Source: Diacronema lutheri
Lineage: Eukaryota; Haptophyta; Pavlovophyceae; Pavlovales; Pavlovaceae
DNA: 64,000 nucleotides
NCBI GenBank assembly: GCA_019448385.1
Contig: JAGTXO010000001.1
Location: forward strand, 1,922,001 to 1,986,000
Direction: 5' to 3'
Below the pieces are notes generated by a model that was given only the letters and a program-made list of their open reading frames with translations, made no database searches and was not told where the DNA came from. The translations under genes and the position numbers were made by a program. Positions 8,437 through 18,600 of the stretch are shown piece by piece. Each line of letters opens with the position of its first letter. Position 1 is the stretch's first letter.

Positions 8437-11131
8437 TCACAGCTCTGCAGCGGCCGGCGCCTCGACCGCGCCGGGCGTCGCGGCTACCGGCGGAAGCGGC
8501 GCGGCGCACACCGCCTCCGCCCAAAGCGCGCTCACTGCGCCGAGGATGCGCGCCTGCACAGTCGCGCCCTGCGCGATGCCCGCGGCGGCTGCGCCGATCG
8601 GCTCGGCGCCGGGCAGCAGGGCGAGCGAGGCCGCGCCGAGTATCTCGAGCTCATCCGCCCAGCTCTGACGGAGCGCGTCGCCCACCGCGGCCACGTCCGC
8701 ATCGTCCGTCGCCCACACGCCGCGCAGGCCCAGCTTGAGCGCGGCGGCCAGCAGCGCGTCCCTCGCCTGGTCGGGAGCGGCGGGCAGCGACTCGAGCACC
8801 GCGCTGATGAGCCGGTCGATGGCGGCGGCCGTGGCGAGCACAAAAGGCGGCGAAGCGAGTTTGACCGCTGCGCTGACCTGCGGGCCCGTGCCGAGCAGCA
8901 GCGGGCGCGCTGCGAACAGGTGCTCCAGGAGCGCGACGGCAAGCGCCGACGGAGCGGTCTCGTCGTGCGCGCGCTGCGGCTCGGCGGCGCTGGGCATCTG
9001 CGTCGCCTCCTTGCGCGGGGTCGAGTGACCGGAGGCCTTCTTGCCAGCCGCGTGCGCCGCCGCCCCGCCCTTGGCCGTGCCGACGCCAGCCACGACCGCG
9101 GCCGACGGCGCGCTGCCCGCGCGGCGCCTGCGCACCGCGCGCCACGCGGCGTGGAGGAGAACCACGTCGACAAAGGGGAGCGACGCGCCGAAGCCGCGCG
9201 CGCACGGGTTCCCGTCCAGCTCGAGCGCCTGGCACACGGCGTTGGTGCTCGCCGCCTCGAAGAGCGCCTGCGCTCGGACGGGCGGGCGGGCGGGCGGACG
9301 GGCGGGCGGGCGGGCGGGCGTCACGTGCCCGCGGTATGCCGCGTCGGTGCGGTGAAGTCGCGGCACGGAGCTCACGTGGTTGTGCGCGGTGCGACGCGCG
9401 GCTGCAGACCTGCTTTCCCGCGTGGGAAATGTGATTGTGTGCGAGCGAAACCCAGCGCAACGCGCTGTTGCCGCACGCCCAGTAAGAAGTAACGGGCACG
9501 TCCGCGCTGGCGCCCTGTGCGGCGGCCGCGGCAGCGGCTGCCGCGTCGGGCAGCACGGCGACGAGGTTGAGCCCTGCGTACGGCTCGACCCCCGTCGCGG
9601 CCTCGCGCTGCGGCATCGACGCTGTGAGCACCGGCCTGCGCTCTGCTCCGCCCAGCACGGCGCGCGGCGCACGACGGCCAAGTTCGCCGGTCGAATGCGC
9701 GTGTGAGCCGGAGCGCGGGCATTCGGCGCGCGCGCGCCGAAGCAACCGCGACGCGCGGCGAGCAAAGCACGAGCGCTGGGCGACGCGGGTGGCGCGCCAA
9801 CCTTTGCTGCCGGGCAGCGGCGGCTTGGGCGCCGCCGGCGTCGGCGTGGTGGCAGGCTTGGCCGCCGGCGCGCCTTTGCCAACTGCTGTGGCTCCTTGCG
9901 CGAACGATTCGTCCGCGGCCTCGACGGGCGCAAGCTGTGCGAGCCCCGCGGCGAGCGCCTGCCGGTACGCGATCACCTCGTCCGAGCGTGCGCGCCGGCG
10001 GGCCGCGAGCAGCGACGCCATTGCCAATGCGCCCCCATCGCCCGCCTGCACAGCGGACAACGCTAGCGCCTCGACAGACCTGTTGGATGCGAGCGCGCGC
10101 GCGAGGGCGCTCACGCCCGCGTCACCAAGCGGGTTGCCCGAGAGGTCGAGCGCGAGCAGGCTAGCGTGGCGTGCGAGGCACGGCGCGAGCGAGAGCATGG
10201 CTGGTGCGCCGTGCAGCGCGCAGTGGCGTGCCGAGAGCGCCGCGAGGCCAGGTGCGCACGCGAGCAGCGCGCCGACGCGGTCCTCGGCGCGCAGCCACGC
10301 GCCTCGAGCCGGTGCGTGCGGCGCCGTCTCAGCACGCGCGCCGGCCTCGCGAGTGTCCCGCGGCGCGCTCGCGCCGGCGGCGGCGGCGGCGCCGTCGGCC
10401 GATGCAGAGTGAGCTAAGGCGGCGACCGCCTCCGGCTCGGTCTGCGAGCCGAGCGGCCCTGGGTGCGCCGCTGCGGAGCGCACATCATGCTGTACCTCGC
10501 CGTTCACCGCGCCGTCGGCGCCGCCGCCCCAGCTGCCGTACGGGCGCACAGCCGCGGCGGCATCCTGCGCCGAGCATTCGAGCACACTGATTGCTGTGCC
10601 GGGCAGCAGCCGAGCGAGCATCGCCCAGCCGATGGGCGAGAGCGCGTTGTGCCACAGCTTGAGGCGCGTGACGCTCGGCGTCGCGCCGAGCGCGCAGAGA
10701 AGCGCACCGAGCGTCCCCTCGTCGAGCGCCTCGGCGACGACCGCGACGCGGTCGGGGCCGGCGGGCACGCTCGTTTTGAACGCCGCGGCGATCCGCGGGT
10801 TGGGCTTGACGCCGAGGGCGCGCGAGGCGCGCAAGTACTTTTCGGAGGCATCCGACGCACCGGCGAAAAGGTCCGCCGAAGGCGCGAAGAGCGGCGCGCA
10901 CCGATCGAGCGCCGCCTGCAGCTCGGCGTCCGAGCCGAGCGCCGGCAGCGGCGCCGGCGACTGCGCGCTCGTCAGCGACGGCGCCGTCGGAAGGCCCGAC
11001 GAGGCGAGCTGGCGCGGCTCCGTCTCGAAGAAGAGCTCGCGATTCAACTCCGCGCGCCAGTGCGCGTACCGGTCGGCACGGATCGCCGCCACCCCGTCGT
11101 CCGACTGCCCCGTCTTCCTCGGAGCGCCCAT
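8437..11131 (-). CDS. Leucine-rich-repeat protein (ribonuclease-inhibitor type)
   Basis: Three exons, 11131-9802, 9642-9410 and 9267-8437, give 797 residues. Splicing (donors GTTGGC and GTCTGC) rebuilds a continuous repeat across the second junction, LRWVSLAHNHISHAGKQALF then ASTNAVCQALELDGNPC, which strongly supports the model. Other RI-type repeats are VTRLKLWHNALSPIGWAML (about residues 165-185) and LLALDLSGNPLGDAGVSALA (about 330-350). The linkers are alanine rich and probably flexible. No membrane segment or enzymatic domain is seen. LRR proteins of this type are usually protein-interaction scaffolds; the partner is unknown. The second intron carries GGGC tandem units that could form G-quadruplexes. 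The start codon faces that of the methyltransferase gene only 30 bp away. Confidence 0.8.
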
Positions 11132-11161
11132 CGTGCGTCGTGCCGTTCACGGCCGTTCGGG

Positions 11162-11707
11162 ATGGTGCCGAGAGCGCACCACGGCGGCGAGTGGGTGCCG
11201 CTCGAAATGCCGGTGCTCACGGCGATGCTCGAGCTCGCGCGCTGCACGGCTGAGGACTCCGTGTGGGACCTCGGCTGTGGAGACGCGCGAGCGCTCACCG
11301 TCGCGTTGCTGCCGCCATTCTCGGCGGCGTCGGCGACCGGCGTCGAGCTGAGCGCGCACACGGCGGCCCTCGCGGCCGCGCACATCGAGCACGCTCTCGC
11401 TCGACCGGATGTGCGCGCGCGCGTGCGCATCATTGTGGGGGACGCTGCCGACCCGTTGCTCCTCGCCAACGCGGGCATTGCGAGCGCGAGCGTCATACTT
11501 CTCTTCGTCGCGCCTGCGCTCATGCGCGCTCTCGCGCCGATCCTGCGCGCGCACTGCGCGCCTACGTGCCGGGTGGTCGCCGCCACCCACGCCTTCGACC
11601 CCGTATGGCCAGCTTTCGAGCAGCGCGTCTTCGAAGGCGCGTTCGCTGCCGGCCTGCGGCGAACGATCCGCTTGTGGCGGGTGGGCGATTGCCCGCTCTC
11701 CACCTGA
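11162..11707 (+). CDS. Small class I SAM-dependent methyltransferase (FAM173/ATPSCKMT-like)
   Basis: An intronless frame of 181 residues. Motif I is VWDLGCGDARALTVALL (about residues 38-54), followed by TGVELSAHTAALAAAHIEHA and VRIIVGDAADPL, then a hydrophobic strand SASVILLFVAPALM. The segment VPLEMPVLTAMLELA before motif I and THAFDPVWP near the end match the plan of FAM173-type lysine methyltransferases, which modify mitochondrial ATP-synthase or carrier proteins in animals. The substrate here is inferred only from that resemblance. I chose the ATG at 11162 because it precedes the conserved core closely. The open frame extends upstream into the LRR gene on the other strand. No targeting peptide is obvious. 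Confidence 0.65.
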   Translation: MVPRAHHGGEWVPLEMPVLTAMLELARCTAEDSVWDLGCGDARALTVALLPPFSAASATGVELSAHTAALAAAHIEHALARPDVRARVRIIVGDAADPLLLANAGIASASVILLFVAPALMRALAPILRAHCAPTCRVVAATHAFDPVWPAFEQRVFEGAFAAGLRRTIRLWRVGDCPLST

Positions 11708-11774
11708 ACGCTTGGTTGACGGTCAGCCCCCCCGGCCCCCACCTTTCCACGCCGGCGCTACGTTTGTCCCATTG

Positions 11775-12776
11775 CTACCCATGCCGATCCACGCCGGCGA
11801 CGCGCAGCTTGCGCGGCGGGATCGCTTCGCACAGCGCAACGCGCCAGTCGCTGCAGTTGGCCATCACCATGAGCGCAACGATGACTTGGTTCACGGTCAG
11901 GATGTTGAGCATGTCCGAGGCGCCAAACGTCTCGTCGATCGGGAGGCGAGCGGCGCGCACACCCCGCTCCGCCGCGCGCGAGGCCGTCACGTTTGCGATC
12001 CGCTTTGCGTCGCAGAGGCCGCCCACGACGTACACCTCGTCAAGCCGCACTTCGAGCAGCACGTCGGCAGCGTCGGGCGAGAGGACGACGATGGGCGGGC
12101 ATTCGGCTTCGCCGCGGCCAGTTGAGGCGCAAAGTGCGGGCACCGCGCGCCCGAAGTCTTCCCGGCACAGCTGCATCCCCCACCGTTCGACGTTGTCGAG
12201 CGCGGCAAGCGTGCGCGGCGCATCCGCGATGCCCGTGAGCGCGAGGCGGAGCGGGGCATGCTCGCGACGCTCGATGGCGCGGTTCAGCACCTCGCCGTAC
12301 GCGGCGCGCAGCTGGACGGCGAGCGATGCGAGCTCGGACGCGCACATGAGCGCCTCCATGCCCAGGTCGATCGCGACGCGCACGCCGCGCGCATGCGGGT
12401 CGGCCCATGACGCGCGCATCGCCTCGCGCGCGGCGTGGCGCGCGGCCGTTCGCGCGCGCCGCTCGAGCGTGATGCCCCAGTAGCGATAGCGCTCGTCAGG
12501 TGGCGGCGCGCTGTTCGCGGCGCGCGCGGCCCGCGCCTCGGCGCGCTGCTCCGCCTTGGCCGCGCGCGATCTGAGCCGCGCTTCGACGCGGCTCGATGCG
12601 CGCGCGTCGCGGCGCACCGCCCTGCGCACCGCCGTGCGCGACGCGCACAGTGGCTCGGCTGGGCTGCTGCGCTCGGCGCGCTCCACCGACTCCGCCTCAT
12701 CCAGCGCGTGGCCCAGCGCATCCATGTCGAGGCCGCCGCCTTCCGACGACGATGTCGATGCCTCCCTTCCCTCCAT
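11775..12776 (-). CDS. TRMT10: tRNA (guanine-9-N1) methyltransferase, Trm10 family
   Basis: A single exon of 333 residues from the ATG at 12776. The N-terminal third is acidic, then strongly basic and helical with many Arg and Ala, as in Trm10 proteins. The SPOUT-type core follows: RVAIDLGMEALM, then PIVVLSPDAADVLLEVRLDE, VYVVGGLCDAKRIA, ARLPIDETF and MLNILTVNQVIVALMVMANC, ending SDWRVALCEAIPPRKL. These segments form the SAM-binding knot and the conserved C-terminal helices that methylate G9 (or A9) of tRNAs. The open frame continues upstream of 12776 across the divergent eIF4E gene, so the first ATG on this side of the shared promoter is preferred. It converges with the methyltransferase gene, with 67 bp between the stops. 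Confidence 0.88.
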   Translation of the reverse strand: MEGREASTSSSEGGGLDMDALGHALDEAESVERAERSSPAEPLCASRTAVRRAVRRDARASSRVEARLRSRAAKAEQRAEARAARAANSAPPPDERYRYWGITLERRARTAARHAAREAMRASWADPHARGVRVAIDLGMEALMCASELASLAVQLRAAYGEVLNRAIERREHAPLRLALTGIADAPRTLAALDNVERWGMQLCREDFGRAVPALCASTGRGEAECPPIVVLSPDAADVLLEVRLDEVYVVGGLCDAKRIANVTASRAAERGVRAARLPIDETFGASDMLNILTVNQVIVALMVMANCSDWRVALCEAIPPRKLRVAGVDRHG

Positions 12777-12836
12777 GCCGCCTTCCCCCCTTTTTAAAGC
12801 CGAGCGGTGCGTGGACAAGTTGCAGGCATTTGCAAC

Positions 12837-14285
12837 ATGACCGCGGCCGTCGCAGAGGCCGAGCTGCCGCACCTTGGGGGCGAGCTGGACTACCCGGGCG
12901 GCCATCCGCTCCATACTGCTTGGTTGATCTGGCACGAGAAGAAGCCCAAGGGAAGCGGCCAGAACGGCGGTGGCGGTGCCTCGCGCGGGCGCGACGACTC
13001 GTCGCTGCGGTTGCTCGGGAGGTTTAACACAGTCGAGACGTTCTGGCAGTGCGCGCGCGCGGGCGCACGCGGCGCGCAGGCTCGCGTCGTGCATTCATCC
13101 GCCGCTGCGGCGCGCTGCTCGTTCGAACGGCGTGCCGCCCCTGCGTGCTGGGACAGCGTCCGTCTGCCCGGGCTCTCATGCGCATGCACGCCCGCACTAC
13201 CTTTGCCGCCGTCGCTGCGCAGGCACTACGTCTACTTGGAGCGAGCGCCTGACGTGGGCAAGGACAATACGGTGCATTTCTTTCGCGACATGTACCCGCT
13301 GCGTGGCGAGGGCTACAAGGGCTACCCGGGCGCAGGCTGCTTTGTGTTGAAGGTCCATCGGACGCTCGGCGCGGCGATGCGGCTATGGGAGAAGCTGCTG
13401 CTCGCGACGATCGGCGAATCGTTCGAGGACCTTGGCGTGATGGGCTGCTCGCTCACGATGGGCGCCAAGCAGAACCTCCTCTTTGGCCTTTGGTTCACCA
13501 ACGCAAAGAAGGACAAAGAGCGGCTCGAGCGCATCCGGCTAACGCTCCGCGACGCTCTCGGCCTGCCCGAGCTGCTCGCCGCGCAGGCGGAGGCACAGCT
13601 GGCAGCGGCGGCGACCGCCGCTGCGGCTGCCGCGGCAGCCGCCGCACACGCACCCGCCGCCGACGCGAAGCCCGACGGCCATGCGGCCGGCGGTGCAAAC
13701 GGCGGCAAGGGCGAGAAGGCGCCGCTGTACGTCGATGTCGAGTTTTACGACATGTCTGGGTTGCAGGCGACGCAGCACCCGGCAAGCCCGCAGCTCTGCC
13801 GCGTGCTCGCAATTGAGCCTCTTCTCGGCGGAGGTGGTGGCGGTGGCGGTGGCAACGGCGGCGGTGGCAACGGCGGCAACGGCAGCAGCGGAGGAGGAAA
13901 CGGGAAGGGCCACAGTGCAAGCCAGTCGCACCAGGGAGCCGGGGGAAAGGGGAAGGGTAAGGGCGGCAACGGTGGTGGCGGAGACAAGGGTGACAAGGCT
14001 GACGGCGAGGGGTCGGGCGGCGCACGCGACGGCGGCAAGGCGAAGGGAGCGCGTGGCGGTGGCGCCGGAGGCGGAGGCGGCGGCGGCGGCGGCGCGGGCG
14101 GCGACAAGGAGAAGGGAGCCGACAAGCTCGCCAAGGCCGGCACGGACAAACTGCCGGACGGCAAGTTTGCCGCGGACGCGAAACCCGACGCGCCCGGCGC
14201 AAAGGCGGTCGACAAGAGGGAAACGGCTGCAGCCGAGCCGGGCGGCGCGAGCGCCGAGCCTTCTCAGACGCACGCAGCAGAATAG
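12837..14285 (+). CDS. eIF4E-family cap-binding protein with Gly/Lys-rich tail
   Basis: Two exons (12837-13048, 13223-14285) give 424 residues. The join restores FNTVETFWQHYVYLERAP, the eIF4E signature around the family's conserved FW. Before it is HPLHTAWLIWHEKKPKG, holding the first cap-stacking Trp region. After it come VHFFRDMYPL, LLATIGESFEDLGVMGCSLT and LLFGLWFTNA. The family's second cap-stacking W-E pair (PMWED in typical eIF4E) is replaced by PLRGEGYKGYPGAG, so cap affinity or specificity may differ. After about residue 190 a long tail follows, alanine-rich then a Gly/Lys/Asp low-complexity region that is not family-typical. An in-frame ATG at 12807 is an alternative start. Sixty bp separate this start from Trm10's. 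Confidence 0.75.
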   Translation: MTAAVAEAELPHLGGELDYPGGHPLHTAWLIWHEKKPKGSGQNGGGGASRGRDDSSLRLLGRFNTVETFWQCARAGARGAQARVVHSSAAAARCSFERRAAPACWDSVRLPGLSCACTPALPLPPSLRRHYVYLERAPDVGKDNTVHFFRDMYPLRGEGYKGYPGAGCFVLKVHRTLGAAMRLWEKLLLATIGESFEDLGVMGCSLTMGAKQNLLFGLWFTNAKKDKERLERIRLTLRDALGLPELLAAQAEAQLAAAATAAAAAAAAAAHAPAADAKPDGHAAGGANGGKGEKAPLYVDVEFYDMSGLQATQHPASPQLCRVLAIEPLLGGGGGGGGGNGGGGNGGNGSSGGGNGKGHSASQSHQGAGGKGKGKGGNGGGGDKGDKADGEGSGGARDGGKAKGARGGGAGGGGGGGGGAGGDKEKGADKLAKAGTDKLPDGKFAADAKPDAPGAKAVDKRETAAAEPGGASAEPSQTHAAE

Positions 14286-14567
14286 TGCGCGCGCCGCCAT
14301 GCGCGCGCGCCGCCGTGCGCAGCCTCTGGTGCGCTGTTACAACGCCTCCGCGCGCGCGGTGAGCATCGGCGCTGCGTGCAGCGCGTCAGCTCGTGGGAAA
14401 GTGCGCCGCTCGGTCGCTCGCACTCAGCCGCCAGCCCCTCCCGTCCTCGCATGCGTGCCGCGTCGCACCAGGCGCACGTGAGCTCAGCTGTCTCCACTCT
14501 CCAGTCTGAAAAAACTGAATCATTTTGTTTGACACACAGAGTGACGGTGCCTCCGGACCTTCACTCT

Positions 14568-15629
14568 CTACACTGCGACGAGTGCAATCTCCTCGTCGTC
14601 CGAGAGCCCGGGCGTGCGCCTCGTGCGCTGCGCATCGCCGTCGGAGTCGTCACTCGTGGCGATCTCCTCGGCGCCATGCGCTGCGGGCAGGAGGATCGCA
14701 ACAATTCTGCGGAACCAGCCGAGCATCATGCACAGCGCGGCGCAAAGCAGCGCGACGAGCGCGTACGCGGCTAGCTCGGGCACCGCAGGTGTGGCCGGCT
14801 CGGCCGCGGCGGCCGCTGTACTCGCGCGGGTCGGCGGCAGCGCCCACGGCCCGTCGGCCCAATGTGCGAGCAGCTGGAGCAGCGCCGCGGCGAGGAGGAG
14901 CACGCGGAAGGCGAAAAAGCAGAGCGCAAAGGCGAGGAAGGAGCACACGACCGCGCGCGAGCGCTTGTCCAGACCGAGCGCCTCCTTCAGTTGGCACAGG
15001 TTGAGGAAGGGAGTAGAAGCCTCCATGCTCAGGCAGACGGCCGCCTGCCACGGCGCAAAATAATACCCGCGCAACAAGGCCGCTGCGAGCAGGAAGCCGA
15101 GATGGTGCGCGACCGTCTCCCATGAGCCAAGCGTGGCCCACGCGCCGACAACTAGGGCCAGGTCGTACGCCAGCCACGCGGTGAAGAGCTCGCCCGTCGC
15201 CGCGATGAGCGGATAGCCGTCCGCCCATCGCGGCGACGCGACACTCACGCCGTCCGCCCATCGCGGCGGCGCGCGCGCGCCCAGCTTGACGGTCGCGGGC
15301 GCGTCCCACAACAGCCAGAGGCACGCGAGCGCGGCAGCGGTGATGACGAGCGCGTGCGCCATGCTCACCACGTGGCTCGCGAACCAGTGCGCCGAGGCCT
15401 TCTTGCCCGGCTGCGCGCCAGCCACCGCGCTGTACAGCGCGTGGCTCACCGCGTGCATCGCAGCGAAGAGCGGCGTGAAGAAAGAGACGGTTGCTCGCCA
15501 ATCAGCGCTCGTGCGTACGCTCCACTTGCCGCGGCTGCATGTGCGCACCCAGAAGTAGAACGCGACGAGCGCGGTGAGCCCCATGCATAGCGCGCCGAAA
15601 AGCCGGCGTACCAAAAGACGCTCCCGCAT
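14568..15629 (-). CDS. TLC-domain multipass membrane protein
   Basis: A single exon of 353 residues with about seven hydrophobic segments, starting with LFGALCMGLTALVAFYFWV. The order of segments, FTPLFAAMHAVSHALYSAV, then GELFTAWLAYDLALVVGAW, then ETVAHHLGFLLAAALLRGYY and STPFLNLCQLKEALG, matches the TRAM-LAG1-CLN8 domain. These include its paired histidines (AHH) and the T-x-F-L-N motif. TLC proteins act in the ER or plasma membrane on ceramide synthesis, lipid sensing or trafficking. The ceramide-synthase Lag1 motif with further histidines is not evident, so a TMEM136/TLCD-type role is more likely. The acidic C-terminus (TSDDSDGDAQ) is presumably cytosolic. Its ATG lies 30 bp from that of Hrq1. 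Confidence 0.75.
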   Translation of the reverse strand: MRERLLVRRLFGALCMGLTALVAFYFWVRTCSRGKWSVRTSADWRATVSFFTPLFAAMHAVSHALYSAVAGAQPGKKASAHWFASHVVSMAHALVITAAALACLWLLWDAPATVKLGARAPPRWADGVSVASPRWADGYPLIAATGELFTAWLAYDLALVVGAWATLGSWETVAHHLGFLLAAALLRGYYFAPWQAAVCLSMEASTPFLNLCQLKEALGLDKRSRAVVCSFLAFALCFFAFRVLLLAAALLQLLAHWADGPWALPPTRASTAAAAAEPATPAVPELAAYALVALLCAALCMMLGWFRRIVAILLPAAHGAEEIATSDDSDGDAQRTRRTPGLSDDEEIALVAV

Positions 15630-15659
15630 CGCTCACCCGACGAAACGTGCGCGGAAGCG

Positions 15660-18600
15660 ATGAGCGCGCGCGGGCGGGAGGGTGACGAAGCGGAGGCCGT
15701 GGTGGCGGCGAAGGCCACAGCGCCCGCGCGCAAGCGCGCGCGGCGCCGCATTGTCGACGGCGCGCCCGCCGAGGAGCCGGGCGCGCCGTCGGCGCCCAAG
15801 CGGCCGAGGGTGGGCGCCGCGCGCGCCGCGCGCGCCGCGCTCGCGGCGGACGAAGCGCAGCTGCTCCTGCCCGAGCACCTCGAGCTGGAGCGGCTCGTGC
15901 GCCCGCTGCTCGCGATGAACGGCATCTTCGCGGCGCGCGACATGCCGCTCACCGCCGCGCGCCTTGGCGCCGCGCTCGCGCCGACGGGCGTGCGCGTCGA
16001 CGAGCACGGCCTGCGCGCGCTCGCGGGCGTTTGCCCCGAGCTGTTCGCTCTGCTCGCGATCGACGAGGCGGCCGCGTTCGCACACACAGATCCAATCAGC
16101 GCGGCGATTGCGCCGCGCGCCGACGGCGTGGATGCATCGGCGGGCGGCTCGCGCGCGTGCCTCTCGCTGCTCGTGCGGCATCGCTCTAAGGCGCCGCCCA
16201 CCGGCGTGGTCGCCGATCGGCTGTGCACTACCTTCCGTGCGGCGCTCGTGCGGTGCGCGCGCGAGGGCGCGGGCGTGCCGCTCGCGCCGCTACCCGCCGA
16301 GCTGCTCGCACTGCGCGCATCGCAGCCCGGGTCGGCCGCGCACGCAGTGGGAGCTGCAGCAGCCGCTCGTGTGGCAGGCGCGGCGGAGGTTGCGAACGCA
16401 TGCCAAACGCGTGCGGTGGAGACACACGGGCCGTCGCACGCCGTCGCGCTAGCGCTCTCGCCGCTGCGCACGACGGACCGCTCGAGCCACGCGGCGCAGC
16501 AGCGCAGGCCCTTTCCGACTGCCTCGCCCGACGAGCCCCTTACTCGCCGTTTGCTGGTGGAGCCGCGCGCTACGCGCATCTCTCTTGATCCGGCCATGCC
16601 GGCCACGCCGGTCATGCCGGCTGAGCCCATCGAGCCCGCGGCGCCAGCGCGTGCGGCGACGGTGGCAGCAGCAGCAGCAGCGGCGAGCGCGCCTCGTAAA
16701 GCGCGCGCTGCGCGCGTGGGCGCGCCACCAGCGCCTGGCACCGCCGCGATCGCCGCTGGGGCCCCGCCGTCGGAATTTGGGCCGCGAGAGAGCGCGCCGG
16801 CCGGGACGGCGCGGCTCGCGGCCGAGCCGGGCGACGCGTTGGCGGCCGAGCACGAGCGGCGCGGCGAGTGCGAGGGTGCGGAGTCGGCGGGCGTGGGAGG
16901 GCTGCTGCGCAGCTTGTGCTCGCTCCCCGGCTACTGTGGCCAGCTCGTGCACGCCGAGCTGATCAACTCGAGGCCCGCTCGCACACGGCCGCTTATCTCG
17001 CGCCTCGCGCCGCCCACGCTGCGCGCGCTCGCGTCGCTGCGCGTACGGCCCGACAGCCTGTGGTCGCATCAAGCCGCGGCGATCGACACAGTCCTCGCCG
17101 GCCGTAGCTGCGTCGTCTGCACGAGCACCGCTTCGGGCAAGTCCCTCTGCTATGCGCTGCCCACTATTGAGCTCCTCGCACGCCAGCTGCGCGCGCATGC
17201 CGCCGCGTCGGGCGCGTCGCTCTGCGAGGGCGAGGACGGGGGCGGGAACGCCGTCGAGTATGGCCGAGGTGACGACGCGTTACGATCCGATGCCGACGGG
17301 CACGCTGTTGCGCCGGCCGCTTGCGCCCCAGCCGATCCGGTGGCGTGCGCACCGCCGAGCGCACCGCCGAGGCTGCCGGCCGCCGCCGCCACGCCCTCGC
17401 CCACGGCGCTCTTCATCTTCCCGACGAAGGCGCTCGCGCAGGACCAGCTGCGCTCGCTGCGCGCGCTGCTCGCCGCGAGCCTCATCCCTGGCGCGCACGC
17501 GGACACGCTCGACGGCGACACGCCCTTCGCCGAGCGCGACCGCGCGCGCGAGCGCAGCGCAGTCCTGCTGACCAACCCGGACTCGTTGCACGCGATCATC
17601 ATGTGCGCTCACACGCGCTGGGCGCGGCTGCTCTCGGGCCTGCGCCTCGTCGTTGTCGACGAGCTGCACACGTACCGCGGCACATTCGGTGCGCACGTGG
17701 GCTGCGTGCTCCGCCGGCTCCGCCGGCTCGCGCGGCTGCACGGCGGCAACCCATCCTTCGTCCTCTGCTCGGCAACCGTCGCCAACCCGCTGGAGCACGC
17801 CGCGCGGCTCACGGGGCTTCTGCTCGACGAGCTCGCGCTCATCGACGACGATGGCTCGCCGCGCGCGAGCACGACATTTGCGCTTTGGAACCCACCGCTG
17901 CGCGCAGGTGGACGCGACACCGGTCTGCAACTCGCGGGCGGACGGCGGGTGCAGCGACGGAGCAGCGGCGGCGCGCGGCGGCGGAGCGGCGGGCGCGGTG
18001 CGGATGAGGGTGAGTGGAGCGCGAGCAGCGCAGACGCCGAGCCCGCCGCCGACGCCGAGCCCGCCGCCGACGCCGAGCGCTCGGTCGAGCGCACACGCAC
18101 GTCGTCCTCCAGCTCGGCCGACGACGACAAGGCGCCGCAGCGCCTGCAGCGGCAGCAGTGGCAGCCGCGGCTCTCGCGCGAGCAGCTGCGCGCACAGCGC
18201 GCGCGCGCCGCCGCCAGCTTGCCCGCCGGCGTCCGGCCGGGCAGCCGACTCGCTGCGGGGCACGCGGCGGCAGTCGCGGCGGCGGCGGCCACAGCGAGCG
18301 CCGCGCTCGCCGTCTGCGCCCGAGTTGACGCGCCGGCGGCGGCGGGCGCGCCGGCGGGCGTGGAGCGCGCGGACACGCGTCGCACGTCGTCCAACGTCGA
18401 GGCGGCCGCGCTCACCGCCGCGCTCGTGTGCGCGGGCGTACGCGTGCTCACCTTCTGCACGGTGCGCAAGATCGCCGAGCTCGTCGCGCACTACACGCGC
18501 AGGCAGCTGCGGCACGCGCGACCGGAGCTCGCCGAGCGCGTGACGGCGTACCGCGGCGGGCTGAGCGCGAGCGACCGGCGTGCTATTGAGCGCCGGCTGT

